Source of the DNA: Thermosynechococcus sichuanensis E542
GTDB lineage: Bacteria; Cyanobacteriota; Cyanobacteriia; Thermosynechococcales; Thermosynechococcaceae
Direction: 5' to 3'
NCBI RefSeq assembly: GCF_003555505.1
Contig: NZ_CP032152.1
Location: 1,178,001 to 1,242,000, forward strand
Length of the DNA: 64,000 nucleotides
A program made the position numbers and the translations under genes. Below the pieces are notes generated by a model, which made no database searches, was not told where the DNA came from, and worked only from the letters and a program-made list of their open reading frames with translations. Shown here piece after piece: positions 8,865 through 19,626 of the stretch (the first letter of the stretch is position 1; every line of letters begins with the position of its first letter).

Positions 8865-11339
8865 ATGTTTGAACGGTTTACAGAAAAAGCCATTAAAGTC
8901 ATCATGCTGGCACAGGAAGAGGCTCGCCGCCTCGGCCACAACTTTGTCGGTACCGAACAAATTCTCCTCGGACTGATTGGTGAAGGCACCGGTGTGGCTG
9001 CCAAGGTTCTACGTTCCATGGGCGTGAATCTCAAGGATGCCCGCATCGAAGTGGAAAAAATTATTGGCCGTGGGTCTGGTTTTGTTGCGGTGGAGATTCC
9101 CTTTACCCCCCGTGCCAAGCGAGTGTTGGAACTCTCCCTCGAAGAAGCCCGCCAACTGGGACACAACTACATTGGCACTGAGCACCTGCTCTTGGGGCTG
9201 ATTCGCGAAGGGGAAGGGGTCGCGGCACGGGTTCTGGAAAATCTTGGCGTTGATTTATCGAAAGTGCGTACCCAAGTGATCCGCATGCTGGGTGAAACCG
9301 CAGAAGTCACTGCCGGTGCTAGCCAAGGACGAACCAAAACACCGACCCTAGACGAATTTGGTGCTAACCTCACCCAGATGGCCATTGATGGCAAGTTAGA
9401 TCCCGTGGTGGGTCGGCAAAAAGAAATTGAGCGGGTGATTCAAATCCTTGGTCGCCGCACCAAAAATAACCCCGTGCTGATTGGTGAACCGGGGGTGGGT
9501 AAAACCGCCATTGCGGAAGGCCTTGCTCAGCGCATTGCCAATAAAGATGTCCCCGATATTCTGGAAGACAAGCGGGTGGTCACCCTCGATATTGGCTTGT
9601 TGGTCGCGGGCACGAAGTACCGGGGTGAGTTTGAAGAGCGGCTCAAAAAGATCATGGATGAGATCCGCCAAGCCGGTAATGTGATCTTGGTGATCGACGA
9701 GGTGCACACACTGATTGGCGCTGGGGCGGCAGAGGGTGCCATTGATGCGGCCAATATCCTCAAACCCGCCTTGGCCCGTGGTGAGTTGCAGTGCATTGGT
9801 GCCACCACGTTGGATGAGTACCGCAAGCACATTGAGCGGGATGCTGCCTTGGAGCGCCGCTTCCAACCGGTGATGGTGGGTGAACCCTCCGTTGAGGAAA
9901 CCATTGAGATCCTCTACGGCCTGCGGGAACGCTATGAGAAGCACCACAAGCTGAAAATTTCCGACGAGGCCCTTGAGGCGGCAGCGAAGCTGTCCGATCG
10001 CTACATTAGCGATCGCTATCTGCCTGACAAGGCCATTGACCTGATTGACGAAGCCGGTTCACGGGTGCGCCTGATTAACTCGCAACTGCCGCCTGCGGCC
10101 AAGGAACTGGATCGCGAATTGCGGCAAGTGCTCAAAGAAAAAGACGATGCCGTGCGTGCCCAAAACTTTGACAAAGCGGGTGAGTTGCGCGATCGCGAGA
10201 TGGAACTGAAAGCGCAAATCCGTGCCATTGCCCAGCAGAAAAAAGCTGAAATGGCCAACGGTGAAGAAGACACCCCCGTGGTTACGGAAGAGGACATTGC
10301 CCACATTGTTGCCTCTTGGACGGGTGTGCCGGTTAGTAAGCTCACCGAAAGCGAGTCGGAAAAACTGCTGCACATGGAAGAGACCCTGCACCAGCGGGTC
10401 ATTGGCCAAGATGAAGCCGTCAAAGCCATCTCCCGCGCCATCCGTCGTGCCCGTGTCGGTCTGAAAAACCCCAACCGTCCTATTGCTAGCTTTATCTTCT
10501 CTGGGCCAACCGGTGTGGGTAAAACTGAGCTAACAAAAGCCCTAGCCGCCTACTTCTTTGGCTCTGAAGAGGCGATGATCCGCTTGGATATGTCTGAGTA
10601 CATGGAGCGGCATACTGTCTCCAAGCTCATTGGTTCGCCTCCCGGCTATGTCGGCTACAACGAGGGTGGTCAGCTCACCGAGGCCGTGCGGCGGCGTCCC
10701 TACACGGTGGTGCTCTTTGACGAAATTGAGAAAGCCCACCCCGATGTCTTTAACCTGCTGCTGCAAATCCTTGAGGATGGTCGTCTTACCGACTCTAAGG
10801 GGCGTACCGTTGACTTCAAGAACACCCTCTTGATTATGACCTCCAACATTGGCTCGAAGGTGATTGAGAAGGGCGCTGGTGGCCTTGGTTTTGAGTTTGG
10901 CACGGAGGATGCTGCCGAATCGCAATATAACCGCATTCGCTCCCTAGTGAATGAGGAACTGAAGCAATACTTCCGCCCCGAATTCCTCAACCGTCTTGAT
11001 GAGATCATTGTCTTCCGTCAATTGACGAAGGACGAGGTCAAGCAAATTGCCGATATTCTCCTCAAGGAAGTGTTCTCGCGCCTGACGGAAAAAGGCATTA
11101 CCTTGGAGGTGACTGAACGCTTCAAGGAACGGCTTATTGATGAGGGCTACAACCCCAGCTATGGGGCACGGCCACTGCGGCGGGCAATTATGCGCCTCTT
11201 GGAGGACACCTTGGCTGAGGAAATGCTCTCTGGTCGCATTCGTGAAGGGGATACTGCCCTCATTGATGTGGATGAATCGGGTCAAGTGAAGATCCAAGCT
11301 CAACCTCGGCGTGAGCTATTGCCCCAAGCGGTTGAGTAG
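8865..11339 (+). CDS. clpC: ATP-dependent Clp protease ATPase subunit ClpC
   Basis: An 824-residue Hsp100 unfoldase. Two Clp-N repeats span residues 1-150, the first AAA+ module has Walker [14 protein letters not shown] near 206, a UVR-type coiled linker lies near 420-460, and the second AAA+ module has Walker [12 protein letters not shown] near 546 and a ClpP-binding C-terminal D2 domain. In cyanobacteria ClpC works with ClpP3/R to unfold and degrade proteins and is essential. Length matches the family. The start has the Shine-Dalgarno-like GGGGAAGGG just upstream. It is followed after 14 bases by a transglutaminase-like gene on the same strand. Confidence 0.97.
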   Translation: MFERFTEKAIKVIMLAQEEARRLGHNFVGTEQILLGLIGEGTGVAAKVLRSMGVNLKDARIEVEKIIGRGSGFVAVEIPFTPRAKRVLELSLEEARQLGHNYIGTEHLLLGLIREGEGVAARVLENLGVDLSKVRTQVIRMLGETAEVTAGASQGRTKTPTLDEFGANLTQMAIDGKLDPVVGRQKEIERVIQILGRRTKNNPVLIGEPGVGKTAIAEGLAQRIANKDVPDILEDKRVVTLDIGLLVAGTKYRGEFEERLKKIMDEIRQAGNVILVIDEVHTLIGAGAAEGAIDAANILKPALARGELQCIGATTLDEYRKHIERDAALERRFQPVMVGEPSVEETIEILYGLRERYEKHHKLKISDEALEAAAKLSDRYISDRYLPDKAIDLIDEAGSRVRLINSQLPPAAKELDRELRQVLKEKDDAVRAQNFDKAGELRDREMELKAQIRAIAQQKKAEMANGEEDTPVVTEEDIAHIVASWTGVPVSKLTESESEKLLHMEETLHQRVIGQDEAVKAISRAIRRARVGLKNPNRPIASFIFSGPTGVGKTELTKALAAYFFGSEEAMIRLDMSEYMERHTVSKLIGSPPGYVGYNEGGQLTEAVRRRPYTVVLFDEIEKAHPDVFNLLLQILEDGRLTDSKGRTVDFKNTLLIMTSNIGSKVIEKGAGGLGFEFGTEDAAESQYNRIRSLVNEELKQYFRPEFLNRLDEIIVFRQLTKDEVKQIADILLKEVFSRLTEKGITLEVTERFKERLIDEGYNPSYGARPLRRAIMRLLEDTLAEEMLSGRIREGDTALIDVDESGQVKIQAQPRRELLPQAVE

Positions 11340-11353
11340 GGTATTTCCTTCCT

Positions 11354-13075
11354 ATGCCAGACACACCGCAAGAGGTTTATGGGAACTCTCTCAGCTCCCG
11401 AGCGCTTGATCACGACTGGCGCACCATTTATCCCTTGGGTGCTTACCAAATCCACGGTCTGGCATGGGTCGATCCCCAAGCCCTGTGGCTACGGCAATTG
11501 CCCCGTTTACCCTTTTGCCAAGCGACCCTTGGCGCCAGTTTTTTGGCCTTGGATCGGGTGCGGGGCTTCATTTTGCTCATCAATGGCGAAAACGACCACA
11601 GTGAGATCCTCAATCCCTACGATCTAGAACCCTTTCTCGACGCTTATGGCCTCTGTCTCCATCGCGAAACCCTCTGGTTTTGCCGGGACACATGGCTCTA
11701 TCGCTGTCATCTTCCTGACTGGCAGGTAGAAAAGGTGCTGGAGTGCCGCTATCCCATTTACGGTGTGGCGGTGGACGACACAGGCATCTATGTCGCCTGT
11801 CAAAAATCGGGTTACATCCACTGTTTCGATGAAACAGGTCGAGAGCAGTATCGCCTCAGTGCCCCCGGCATTGGCTGTGAAAATTTAGCCCTTAAGGATG
11901 GCTATCTGTGGGTGAGCGATCGCCTCGAGCAATCCATCTATTGTCTTGATCGCCAGAGTGGCCGTATTGAATGGGTGGCCTTGACTCCCTTTGCCCAGCC
12001 AACGGCGTTTACCTTTGATGCGGCGGGGCGATTGTGGGTGGCCTATGGCGGTGAAGAACCCTACCTGCGGGATAACCCCAACAACCGCGAAGCCCCCCTC
12101 GCAATTGATCATCGCGATATTTGTCTGATTCACCCCCTGCTCTACCAGACTCACCGAGAGCAGCATTACACAGTCTCCAATGGTTATCTGATTGAGATGG
12201 CCTACGTGGAGGAAATGGCTCCCCTCGATGCGCTGCACCTTGATAACCTCGAGTGGCGGATTGCTCTACCCGCCAATTCCCTGCGCCAAAAATTGCTGCG
12301 GGTCGAACCCGTCGGTACCCCCTTTCGCTTGGAAACTGTGGGCGATCAACAGGTGGCGGTGTTTGATTTCCCTGAAGTGCGTCCCTACGAAGCCCGCCTT
12401 TTTGGTTGGCGTGCTTGGCTAGAAGTGAGAGGTATCAAGTACCATCTCAGCTTTGAGGATATTGATGAGGCGTTACCCCTGCCGCCGGAATTTGCTGCGC
12501 AGTATCTGGTGGATAACGATGAGTTGGCGATGGATCACCCCATTGTCCAAGAGGCGGCACGGGAAGCGGTGGGCACAGAGACCAATATCCTGCGCAAGAT
12601 GCTCAAGATTCGTAACTATGTGTACGATCGCCTGAGCTATGCGATGCGACCTACGATTGAAACCCCTGATATTGTCTTGAAGCGGGGAACGGGATCCTGT
12701 GGTGAGTACGTGGGGGTGCTCTTGGCCTTGGCGCGATTGAATGGCATTGCCTGCCGCACGGTGGGTCGCTACAAATGTCCCCCCCATCCCCAAAAGCGGG
12801 GCATTCCCCTCCAGCCCACCTATAACCACGTTTGGTTAGAGTTTTATGTGCCGGGGGTGGGTTGGTTGCCCATGGAGTCCAATCCCGATGATGTCGTAGA
12901 GCGTGGCCCCTATCCCACACGGTTTTTTATGGCACTGCCTTGGTACCACGTGGAAGTGGGTAAAGGGATTCGCTTTGAGACCACCAATTATCGCGATCGC
13001 GGGCTACGCCTTGGGGATTTAGCCCTCAACCATGTGCGTTTCACAATTCACGGCGAGTTACCCCCAATTTCCTAA
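11354..13075 (+). CDS. Transglutaminase-like protein with N-terminal beta-propeller-like region
   Basis: A 573-residue soluble protein with no signal peptide. The C-terminal ~200 residues form a transglutaminase-core domain with a plausible triad: Cys449 (GTGSCGEYVG), His492 (YNHVW) and Asp512 (ESNPDD). Such papain-fold domains in bacteria act as peptidases or amidases more often than as crosslinkers. The first ~260 residues show repeating strand patterns (GVAVDDTGIYVACQKSGYIHCFD; LWVSDRLEQSIYCLDRQSGR; AFTFDAAGRLWVAYGG) like a beta-propeller. It is probably in one transcript with clpC (14-base gap, no terminator). The substrate is unknown. Confidence 0.7.
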   Translation: MPDTPQEVYGNSLSSRALDHDWRTIYPLGAYQIHGLAWVDPQALWLRQLPRLPFCQATLGASFLALDRVRGFILLINGENDHSEILNPYDLEPFLDAYGLCLHRETLWFCRDTWLYRCHLPDWQVEKVLECRYPIYGVAVDDTGIYVACQKSGYIHCFDETGREQYRLSAPGIGCENLALKDGYLWVSDRLEQSIYCLDRQSGRIEWVALTPFAQPTAFTFDAAGRLWVAYGGEEPYLRDNPNNREAPLAIDHRDICLIHPLLYQTHREQHYTVSNGYLIEMAYVEEMAPLDALHLDNLEWRIALPANSLRQKLLRVEPVGTPFRLETVGDQQVAVFDFPEVRPYEARLFGWRAWLEVRGIKYHLSFEDIDEALPLPPEFAAQYLVDNDELAMDHPIVQEAAREAVGTETNILRKMLKIRNYVYDRLSYAMRPTIETPDIVLKRGTGSCGEYVGVLLALARLNGIACRTVGRYKCPPHPQKRGIPLQPTYNHVWLEFYVPGVGWLPMESNPDDVVERGPYPTRFFMALPWYHVEVGKGIRFETTNYRDRGLRLGDLALNHVRFTIHGELPPIS

Positions 13076-13081
13076 ACGGTT

Positions 13082-13255
13082 CTAAGGCAAAAGCAATTGC
13101 AGTATTCCCAAAGGAGCTGGTTGCCAATCACCGCGCCAGTCCAAAAGTTGCACTAACACCAAGTAGCCAATTCCCAATAACAGGGAAATTGCACCGGTGA
13201 CGATCGCCACCCATTTGCCCGATGACCGTTGAGACACCCTTAGCCTCCTATTCAT
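13082..13255 (-). CDS. Small single-pass membrane protein after lepA
   Basis: A 57-residue protein, [15 protein letters not shown] followed by one helix near residues 16-38 ([20 protein letters not shown]) and a short tail ending in LQLLLP. Its ATG overlaps the last codons of lepA by 8 bases, which suggests coupled translation, and the AGGAGG within its own third codon region is not usable. Similar short proteins after lepA occur in cyanobacteria, from memory; no function is known. The basic N-terminus probably stays cytoplasmic. Confidence 0.6.
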   Translation of the reverse strand: MNRRLRVSQRSSGKWVAIVTGAISLLLGIGYLVLVQLLDWRGDWQPAPLGILQLLLP

Positions 13256-15059
13256 TCTTGAGTCGCAACACTGCCATAAAGGCCTCTTGGGGTACATCCA
13301 CCCGCCCGATTGCCTTCATCCGTTTTTTACCCGCTTTTTGTTTTTCCAAAAGCTTGCGTTTACGGGTCACGTCACCGCCGTAGCACTTGGCCAAGACATC
13401 CTTGCGCAGGGCAGGAATACTCTCACTGGCAATCACCCGTGAACCAATGGCCGCTTGAATGGGAATCTTGAACTGGTGGCGCGGGATCAAATCCTTGAGT
13501 TTGCTGACAAGGGCACGTCCCACATAGTAGGCCTTATCGCGGTGGACAATGGCTGCCAAGGAATCCACCGGGTCGTTGTTGATGAGGATATCCAGTTTCA
13601 CCAGATCATTGGGACGGTAGCCAATCAGGTGGTATTCCATACTGGCATAGCCGCGCGATCGCGACTTCATTTCATCAAAAAAGTCCGTGACAATTTCCGC
13701 CAAGGGCATTTCATAGACCAAGGTGGTGCGCCCTTGGGTGAGGTAGCGCATATCCTTAAAGATGCCCCGCCGCGACTGCGCCAATTCCATCAGTGTTCCC
13801 ACGTAGGTTTCGGGGGTAATCATTTCCAGTTGAACGTAGGGTTCCTCAATTTTTTCGCGGTATTGGGGTTCCGGCAGCAGGCTGGGGTTATCAATCGTCA
13901 GCACTTCCCCTTTGATGGTGGTGACGCGATAGACCACCGAAGGGGCGGTAATGATTAAGTCCAGATTGTATTCCCGCTCTAGCCGCTCTTGGATAATTTC
14001 CATGTGCAGCAGCCCCAAAAAGCCACAGCGGAACCCAAAACCCATGGCACTGGAGGTTTCTGGCTCGTAGTGCAGCGAAGCATCGTTGAGCTTCAATTTT
14101 TCAAGGGCTTCGCGCAGATCCTCAAACTGATCGGCATCGGTGGGAAAGAGACCGCAAAAGACCATGGGTTTGGCCTCGGTGTAACCGGGCAGAGGTTCCT
14201 TGGCTGGGTTTTGTGCCAATGTAATCGTGTCGCCGACCCGGGCATCACCAACGGCTTTAATGGCGGCTGCGAGGTAGCCCACTTCTCCCGCATGCAGACT
14301 GTCCACGGGTTTTTGGTTAGGGGCGAGAACGCCTAATTCATCAATTTCGTACTCTTTGCCAGAAGCCATCAGGCGAATGCGATCGCCCTTGCGAACCACA
14401 CCATCCATGACCCGGAAATAGACAATCACTCCTCGGTAGGCATCGTAGTAGCTATCAAAAATCAATGCCCGCAGGGGTTGATCAACCGTATCGCGGGGGG
14501 GTGGCACCAAATGCACAATGGATTCCAGAATTTCCTCAATGCCAATCCCTTCCTTGGCAGACGCTAGAACCGCTTGCGAGCAGTCGAGGCCAATAATCTC
14601 TTCAATTTCCGCCTTCACGCGATCCGGCTCGGCACCGGGCAGATCGATTTTGTTGAGAACCGGGATAATCTCTAAATTGTGCTCCAACGCCAGATAGACA
14701 TTGGCCAGCGTTTGCGCTTCGACCCCTTGGGAGGCATCCACGACAAGAAGTGCCCCTTCACAGGCGGCGAGCGATCGCGACACCTCATAGGAAAAATCCA
14801 CATGACCAGGGGTGTCAATCAAATTCAAAATGTACGTCTCGCCATCGCGACTGGTGTAGGTCATGCGAGCCGCTTGTAGCTTAATCGTAATTCCCCGCTC
14901 CCGCTCCAGTTCCATATTGTCGAGAAACTGTTCCTTCATTTCACGGGGATCCACTGTGCCCGTAAATTGCAGCAGGCGATCGGCAAGGGTTGATTTGCCG
15001 TGATCAATGTGGGCAATGATCGAGAAATTGCGAATGTGGGAAACGGGGACGTCGGTCAT
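13248..15059 (-). CDS. lepA: Translation elongation factor 4 (LepA)
   Basis: A 603-residue GTPase. I start at [24 protein letters not shown]; a longer open frame to 15221 runs back through the divergent tRNA and is rejected. G1 (AHIDHGKST), G2/switch ([10 protein letters not shown]), G3 (DTPGHVDF), G4 (NKID) and G5 (ASAKEGIG) are visible, followed by EF-G-like domains II, III, V and the LepA-specific C-terminal domain ([20 protein letters not shown]). EF4 promotes back-translocation or ribosome assembly under stress. It is 103 bases from the divergent tRNA-Pro gene. Length is normal. Confidence 0.96.
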   Translation of the reverse strand: MTDVPVSHIRNFSIIAHIDHGKSTLADRLLQFTGTVDPREMKEQFLDNMELERERGITIKLQAARMTYTSRDGETYILNLIDTPGHVDFSYEVSRSLAACEGALLVVDASQGVEAQTLANVYLALEHNLEIIPVLNKIDLPGAEPDRVKAEIEEIIGLDCSQAVLASAKEGIGIEEILESIVHLVPPPRDTVDQPLRALIFDSYYDAYRGVIVYFRVMDGVVRKGDRIRLMASGKEYEIDELGVLAPNQKPVDSLHAGEVGYLAAAIKAVGDARVGDTITLAQNPAKEPLPGYTEAKPMVFCGLFPTDADQFEDLREALEKLKLNDASLHYEPETSSAMGFGFRCGFLGLLHMEIIQERLEREYNLDLIITAPSVVYRVTTIKGEVLTIDNPSLLPEPQYREKIEEPYVQLEMITPETYVGTLMELAQSRRGIFKDMRYLTQGRTTLVYEMPLAEIVTDFFDEMKSRSRGYASMEYHLIGYRPNDLVKLDILINNDPVDSLAAIVHRDKAYYVGRALVSKLKDLIPRHQFKIPIQAAIGSRVIASESIPALRKDVLAKCYGGDVTRKRKLLEKQKAGKKRMKAIGRVDVPQEAFMAVLRLKNE

Positions 15060-15162
15060 ACCAGCGAGGGCAACCTTAACAAAATGAAAAACTCCTTTCT
15101 TGATTCTAAGCGTCCTTGTTCGATTGTGCTGAGAATTCGGTGGTAGGATAGAAATGAACTGC

Positions 15163-15236
15163 CGGGATGTAGCGCAGCTTGGTAGCGCATCTGCTTTGGG
15201 AGCAGAGGGTCGCAGGTTCAAATCCTGTCATCCCGA
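15163..15236 (+). tRNA. tRNA-Pro (anticodon UGG)
   Basis: A 74-base cloverleaf. The acceptor stem (15163-15169 with 15229-15235) pairs perfectly in all seven positions, with A as discriminator. The D-arm carries AGCTTGGTA, the anticodon stem is TCTGC/GCAGA with loop TTTGGGA and anticodon TGG at 15197-15199, and the T-loop is TTCAAAT. CCA is not encoded. It reads proline codons CCN/CCA. It lies between divergent lepA and downstream ktrB. Confidence 0.95.
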
Positions 15237-15309
15237 TCCACAACATAGGCGGAGCACTGCGGCGAATTTTGGTAGATTAGCCTCAGGCCTTTTGGATACG
15301 TATTCATTG

Positions 15310-16674
15310 ATGTTGACGGTTCCACGGACAATTTGCCTTGGTTTTTTGGCGGTGATTACGGTGGGGACGCTGCTTTTGTGCCTGCCTTGGTCCACCAGTA
15401 ATGGGCAGTGGAACCCCTTTATCGTTGCCCTATTTACCGCCACCTCGGCAGTTTGTGTGACGGGTCACATCATTGTTGATACGGCCACCCATTTTTCCCC
15501 TTTTGGCCAACTGGTGATTCTGCTGCTCATCCAAGTGGGGGGGTTGGGTTATATGACAGCAACGACGTTTTTGATCATTTTACTAGGACGGAAGTTTAAC
15601 CTACGGCAAAAAATAGCGGTTCAGCAAGCCTTGGATCGGCGGGGCATGCAGGGGGCACGGCAACTGGTGCGTTCGATTTTGGGCTTGACTTTTCTCTTTG
15701 AATTGACGGGTGCCTTTTTACTGTGGCTGATTTTTCGCCAAGACTATAGTGATCCACGAGCACTGTGGCTCGCGGTGTTTCATAGTATTAGCGCTTGGAA
15801 TAATGCCGGGTTTAGTTTATTTAGCGATAACTTAATGGGGTATCAAACCTCGGTGCCCTTAAATTTGGTGATTTCGCTGCTGATTATTTTGGGTGGCATT
15901 GGCTATGAGGTGATTTTTGAGTTTTACCTTTGGCTGCGGGAACATCTACGCCACTGGGGGAAACCGGCCTACTTGATCCGCAAGGCTAGCCAGATGACGT
16001 TTAGCTTGAACTTCAAAATTGTAACGAGTACGACGGCGATTCTCTTAATTTTAGGAACGGTAATGCTGTTCCTGACGGAGATGCGATCGCCCGAGCGGTT
16101 TGGTCTATTTTCCTTTGAGCAAAAACTCCTCTTGGCTTGGTTTCAGTCGGTGACAGCGCGGACAGCGGGCTTTAATACCGTCAACATTGGTGAATTCAAT
16201 AATGGTGGGCTATTTATTATGATTGCCCTGATGTTTATTGGCGGCAGCCCCGGTGGCACCGCAGGGGGCATTAAAACAACGACCTTGCGAATTCTCGCAG
16301 GGATTACCAAGTCAGCCCTCCAAGGGAAAGAGGTGGTGCTGCTCTACCGCCGTCAGGTGCCCCCCTCGCTGATCATGAAAGCGGTTGCCGTGGCCTTTGG
16401 CTCAATGTTTACGGTGCTCGTTTCCACCACCCTAATCGCGATCGCTGACCCCGAAGAGAATTTCATCAATATTCTCTTTGAAACCGTGTCTGCCTTTGCC
16501 ACGGTTGGTCTGTCCACCGGTATTACCAGTGGGCTAAGCGTCTTTTCCAAGTTGGTTTTGATTGTAACGATGTACGCCGGACGGGTGGGTATCCTGTTAC
16601 TGATGGCGGCAATTATCGGCGACCCGCAGCCCTCCAATGTTCAATATCCTGAGGAAAACCTACTGGTGGGTTAG
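15310..16674 (+). CDS. ktrB: Potassium/sodium uptake protein KtrB (Trk/Ktr/HKT)
   Basis: A 454-residue membrane protein, from the ATG at [11 protein letters not shown]; the longer frame from 15154 overlaps the tRNA. It has four M1-P-M2 repeats with selectivity-filter-like turns: [11 protein letters not shown] near residue 45, [11 protein letters not shown] near 160, [11 protein letters not shown] near 285 and [12 protein letters not shown] near 400. Each has a glycine at the filter position, typical of KtrB. It takes up K+ (Na+-dependent) with a cytosolic RCK partner KtrA, which is not in the window. Its TAG overlaps the convergent isocitrate dehydrogenase stop by four bases. Confidence 0.88.
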   Translation: MLTVPRTICLGFLAVITVGTLLLCLPWSTSNGQWNPFIVALFTATSAVCVTGHIIVDTATHFSPFGQLVILLLIQVGGLGYMTATTFLIILLGRKFNLRQKIAVQQALDRRGMQGARQLVRSILGLTFLFELTGAFLLWLIFRQDYSDPRALWLAVFHSISAWNNAGFSLFSDNLMGYQTSVPLNLVISLLIILGGIGYEVIFEFYLWLREHLRHWGKPAYLIRKASQMTFSLNFKIVTSTTAILLILGTVMLFLTEMRSPERFGLFSFEQKLLLAWFQSVTARTAGFNTVNIGEFNNGGLFIMIALMFIGGSPGGTAGGIKTTTLRILAGITKSALQGKEVVLLYRRQVPPSLIMKAVAVAFGSMFTVLVSTTLIAIADPEENFINILFETVSAFATVGLSTGITSGLSVFSKLVLIVTMYAGRVGILLLMAAIIGDPQPSNVQYPEENLLVG

Positions 16675-17747
16675 GGCGCAGCGTACTCGGCAATGGCAGC
16701 AGCCATCTCTTGGGTTCCCACAGGTTCTTTGCCCGGCGCAGCCAAATCGTAGGTGACAAAGCGCCCCTCACTAATGACTTTTTCGACAGCGGCTTGCAGA
16801 CGCCGTGCCGCCTCCATTTCGCCAAGGTGTTGCAGCATCAACACCCCTGAAAGAATCAATGCCGTGGGATTGGCTTTGTTTTGACCGGCATATTTAGGGG
16901 CGGAACCGTGAATCGCCTCAAAAACCGCATATTCATCGCCAATATTGGCACCGGGAGCCACCCCAAGACCGCCAATCATTCCGGCACAAAGATCCGACAG
17001 AATATCACCGTACAGGTTCGGCATCACCATCACATCGTAGAGTTCGGGCTTCTGCATCAATTGCATGCACATGTTATCCACGATGCGATCTTCAAAGGCA
17101 ATGTCGGGATAACGGCTGGCAATTTCACGCGCACGTTCAAGGAAGAGGCCATCGGTAAATTTCATGATGTTGGCCTTGTGAACCGCTGTCACTTTCTTGC
17201 GATTGTTGGCCTTGGCATATTTGAAGGCAAACTCAACAATGCGATCGCTCCCTAGGACAGAAATGGGCTTGACCCCAATGGCGGCATCTTCGCGAATCGG
17301 CTTACCCGATAAATCACTCAAAAAGGCACGGGCTTTGGCCGCTTCAGGGCTGGTGTACTCAAACTCAATTCCTGCGTAGAGGTCTTCGGTATTCTCACGA
17401 ACAATGACGAGGTCAATGTCTTGAAAATAGCTTTTCACCCCCACGATGGATTTAGCAGGCCGCAGGTTTGCGTAGAGATTGAGCTGCTTGCGGATCTCGA
17501 CATTCACAGAACGAAAGCCCGTACCCACGGGGGTGGTAATGGGACCTTTGATGGCAGTTTTCGTGCTTTTGATGGCATCGAGAACGTGCTCAGGCAAGGG
17601 GGTACCGTAGCGTTCCATCATGTCCACGCCAGCATCCACCACCACCCAGTCAATTTTGACACCCGTGGCATCAATGACCCTGCGAGTGGCAGCGGCAACT
17701 TCAGGACCAATACCGTCGCCGCGAATTAAGGTAACAGCGTGGGACAC
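16671..17747 (-). CDS. NAD-type isocitrate/homoisocitrate dehydrogenase family protein
   Basis: A 358-residue decarboxylating beta-hydroxyacid dehydrogenase with GTG start and GGAGAGAG upstream. Features: [11 protein letters not shown] at the N-terminus, [23 protein letters not shown] near residues 76-95 (substrate-binding Ser in FRSVN), [45 protein letters not shown], and [15 protein letters not shown]. The FRSVN and YANLRP pattern fits the NAD-IDH/IDH3-like group rather than LeuB, and differs from the usual NADP-dependent Icd of cyanobacteria. Either isocitrate or homoisocitrate is possible; kinetic proof is needed. The stop overlaps that of ktrB. Confidence 0.75.
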   Translation of the reverse strand: MSHAVTLIRGDGIGPEVAAATRRVIDATGVKIDWVVVDAGVDMMERYGTPLPEHVLDAIKSTKTAIKGPITTPVGTGFRSVNVEIRKQLNLYANLRPAKSIVGVKSYFQDIDLVIVRENTEDLYAGIEFEYTSPEAAKARAFLSDLSGKPIREDAAIGVKPISVLGSDRIVEFAFKYAKANNRKKVTAVHKANIMKFTDGLFLERAREIASRYPDIAFEDRIVDNMCMQLMQKPELYDVMVMPNLYGDILSDLCAGMIGGLGVAPGANIGDEYAVFEAIHGSAPKYAGQNKANPTALILSGVLMLQHLGEMEAARRLQAAVEKVISEGRFVTYDLAAPGKEPVGTQEMAAAIAEYAAP

Positions 17748-17805
17748 GAGTGCTCTCTCCCTATGCAGAACTTCAAGACAGAGGTATTAGAAGGGTATGA
17801 TGCAG

Positions 17806-17898
17806 CTAAATTAGCTTCACTGTACGTAGCGTGTGAAACAAAATTGTGGCCAAGGCGATCGCGCCCCCAACAATGACCAAGTACAAAACAATTCCCAT
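17806..17898 (-). CDS. petL: Cytochrome b6f complex subunit PetL (30 residues)
   Basis: A 30-codon ORF starting MGIVLYLVIVGGAIALATIL and ending LRTVKLI, with a strong AGGAG eight bases before the ATG. It is one transmembrane helix with a basic C-terminal end, which matches cyanobacterial PetL in length and in the Nter I-V-x-Y pattern and the C-terminal L-R-x-x-K-hydrophobic pair. PetL stabilises the b6f dimer in the thylakoid. It sits between the isocitrate dehydrogenase gene and ycf65 on the same strand. Other small thylakoid subunits were considered and fit less well. Confidence 0.65.
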   Translation of the reverse strand: MGIVLYLVIVGGAIALATILFHTLRTVKLI

Positions 17899-17946
17899 AA
17901 TGTTTCTCCTCAACGTGCAGTAATTTGCCTCGGGATTGAGAGTACC

Positions 17947-18246
17947 CTAGGCCGTGCCTACAAAACTAACATCACTAAAGCGTTTTTGTGCCTCACTGAC
18001 GGGAAGATTTTTGCCTTCCTCTTGCCAGTAGTTAATGATTTCGGTGGCACGGTTGAGAAGTTCAATGCGCTCGGCTTCCGTAATCCAAGATTTCTTCTCT
18101 AACTCTGCCTTGAGGAGTTCCCAAGCATCGGTGCGCGGCCAAAAGAAGTAGGAGGTGAGGGGGCTTGTCCCTTTGCCAACAATTTGATCGACAGCGATCG
18201 CCACGTCTTTTTCTAACCAAAGCACTCTCAGGGTAAAGCGGGACAA
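17947..18246 (-). CDS. ycf65: 30S ribosomal protein PSRP-3 (Ycf65)
   Basis: A 99-residue protein. [20 protein letters not shown], then [26 protein letters not shown] sequence (here [18 protein letters not shown] at residues 21-38), is diagnostic of plastid/cyanobacterial PSRP-3. It binds the small ribosomal subunit. The start is TTG, supported by a perfect AGGAGG seven bases upstream. It stands 48 bases upstream of petL on the same strand, so the two may be co-transcribed. Its promoter region is shared with the divergent HAD gene. Confidence 0.93.
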   Translation of the reverse strand: MSRFTLRVLWLEKDVAIAVDQIVGKGTSPLTSYFFWPRTDAWELLKAELEKKSWITEAERIELLNRATEIINYWQEEGKNLPVSEAQKRFSDVSFVGTA

Positions 18247-18337
18247 TTCTAACCTCCTAAAACTCGTTTTTCACAAAAGGCCATCCTTTATAATAACCAA
18301 TCAGGCCAACTGCATACAAGTTTCTGGAGAGCTACAG

Positions 18338-19135
18338 TTGAGTACCCCCTGTGCCTGTCTCTTTTTTGATATTGATGGGGTGATTCGCGATGTCAGTCGT
18401 TCCTATCGCCGTGCCCTAGCCGATACGGTTGAGTATTTTACGGGGGGTGCCTATCGTCCCAGTCAAAGGGAAATTGACGACCTCAAGGCGGAAGGCTGCT
18501 GGAATAACGACTGGGAAGGATCCCGCGAACTCATTTATCGCTACTTTGAGCGCCAAGGAAAACCCCGCTGCCAAGTGCCCTTGGACTACGAACGCTTGGT
18601 GATCTTTTTTGAGGAGCGCTATAGCGGCCAAAATTGGTCGGGCTATATTCAAGATGAGCCACTACTGGTGGATGTGGCCTATTTTCAGGCTCTCGACCAA
18701 GCACAGATCCGCTGGGGGTTTGTTAGTGGTGCTACGCGGGACTCGGCAGAATATGTCCTGAAACACCGCCTGGGTCTGGATCGGCTCCTTTTGGTTGCCA
18801 TGGAAGATGCCCCCGGCAAACCCGACCCCACGGGACTCCGCATGGCCTACCACCAAGCCACAGCTCAGGAAACTGTTCCCGCCTTTTATGTGGGGGATAC
18901 GGTAGCGGATATGCAGACCGTTGTCAATGCCCGCAAAGAACAAGCAACCACGCCGTGGATTGCCCTTGGGGTGATTCCTCCCCACGTGAACCCTGAAGAT
19001 CGGCAACGCTATGGCGATCGCCTGCGCGCAGCGGGAGCCAATGCAGTTTTTGAACACACCCGCGACATTACCCCAAGGGTGGTGGCGGCGTTCTTAAGAC
19101 AATTGGCTGACTGCGACTCAAACTGCGGGCAATAA
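18338..19135 (+). CDS. HAD-superfamily hydrolase (TIGR01548-like)
   Basis: A 265-residue enzyme. Motif I is [15 protein letters not shown] (Asp nucleophile near residue 10), motif [15 protein letters not shown], motif [14 protein letters not shown], and motif [14 protein letters not shown]. The TTG start follows GGAG at a normal distance. The motif I context and [15 protein letters not shown] cap resemble the cyanobacterial HAD group TIGR01548; the substrate is not established. Its last 68 bases overlap the convergent rnhA gene, so the C-terminal tail ([12 protein letters not shown]) is encoded opposite RNase H. Confidence 0.75.
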   Translation: MSTPCACLFFDIDGVIRDVSRSYRRALADTVEYFTGGAYRPSQREIDDLKAEGCWNNDWEGSRELIYRYFERQGKPRCQVPLDYERLVIFFEERYSGQNWSGYIQDEPLLVDVAYFQALDQAQIRWGFVSGATRDSAEYVLKHRLGLDRLLLVAMEDAPGKPDPTGLRMAYHQATAQETVPAFYVGDTVADMQTVVNARKEQATTPWIALGVIPPHVNPEDRQRYGDRLRAAGANAVFEHTRDITPRVVAAFLRQLADCDSNCGQ

Positions 19136-19547
19136 GATCACAGCGTTCATTACCCTCGTCGCCACTATGGCCGCGTACATGGTGCCACTGGACTAAGGGA
19201 TCATTGAGGGCATCCAACTCCTGCCACAGGTCTTGATTGAGAACGGGCTTTCCGGCGGCTGTTTTCCAGCCCCGCCGTTTCCAATTGTGGATCCACTCCG
19301 TGATTCCCTTGAGGACATACTCGCTGTCGGTGTAAAGCGCGATCGCGCTCCCCGCAGCCAGTTGGCGCCATGCCTTGAGGGCTTCAATGGCCGCCTGCAA
19401 TTCCATGCGATTATTCGTAGTGGCCGGGTGGTGTCCTCCTAGTTCCTGCACAGCGCCATCGGCAAAGTAAATGACCACGCCCCAGCCCCCCGGTCCCGGA
19501 TTGCCTTCGCAGGCACCATCGGTATAGATGGCACGAATGTGGGTCAT
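19068..19547 (-). CDS. rnhA: Ribonuclease HI
   Basis: A 159-residue enzyme with an intact DEDD site: Asp10 ([12 protein letters not shown]), Glu49 ([13 protein letters not shown]), Asp74 ([12 protein letters not shown]) and Asp136 (NERCDLIAR). The basic protrusion [18 protein letters not shown] is present, as in E. coli RNase HI. It cuts RNA in RNA:DNA hybrids during replication and R-loop removal. The C-terminal ~20 residues ([16 protein letters not shown]) lie opposite the HAD gene. It is downstream of the ribosomal cluster but separated from rplL by a terminator. Confidence 0.95.
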   Translation of the reverse strand: MTHIRAIYTDGACEGNPGPGGWGVVIYFADGAVQELGGHHPATTNNRMELQAAIEALKAWRQLAAGSAIALYTDSEYVLKGITEWIHNWKRRGWKTAAGKPVLNQDLWQELDALNDPLVQWHHVRGHSGDEGNERCDLIARSLSRSQPIVLRTPPPPLG

Positions 19548-19583
19548 GAGTCTCTATACTCTCCAAATGCTGCAAATAAAAAA

Positions 19584-19603
19584 GGGTGGCCAGAACACCA
19601 CCC
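19584..19603 (-). terminator. Intrinsic terminator after rplL
   Basis: GGGTGG/CCACCC stem with an eight-base loop; on the minus strand it is followed by TTTTTTA. It lies 24 bases past the rplL stop and ends the ribosomal operon before rnhA. Confidence 0.85.
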
Positions 19604-19626
19604 TCCCAACAAATGGATAACAGAGA

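Noticed and set aside
15060..15221. Upstream extension of the lepA frame
   Set aside because: It runs through the divergent tRNA-Pro gene; [11 protein letters not shown] at 15059 matches the family start.
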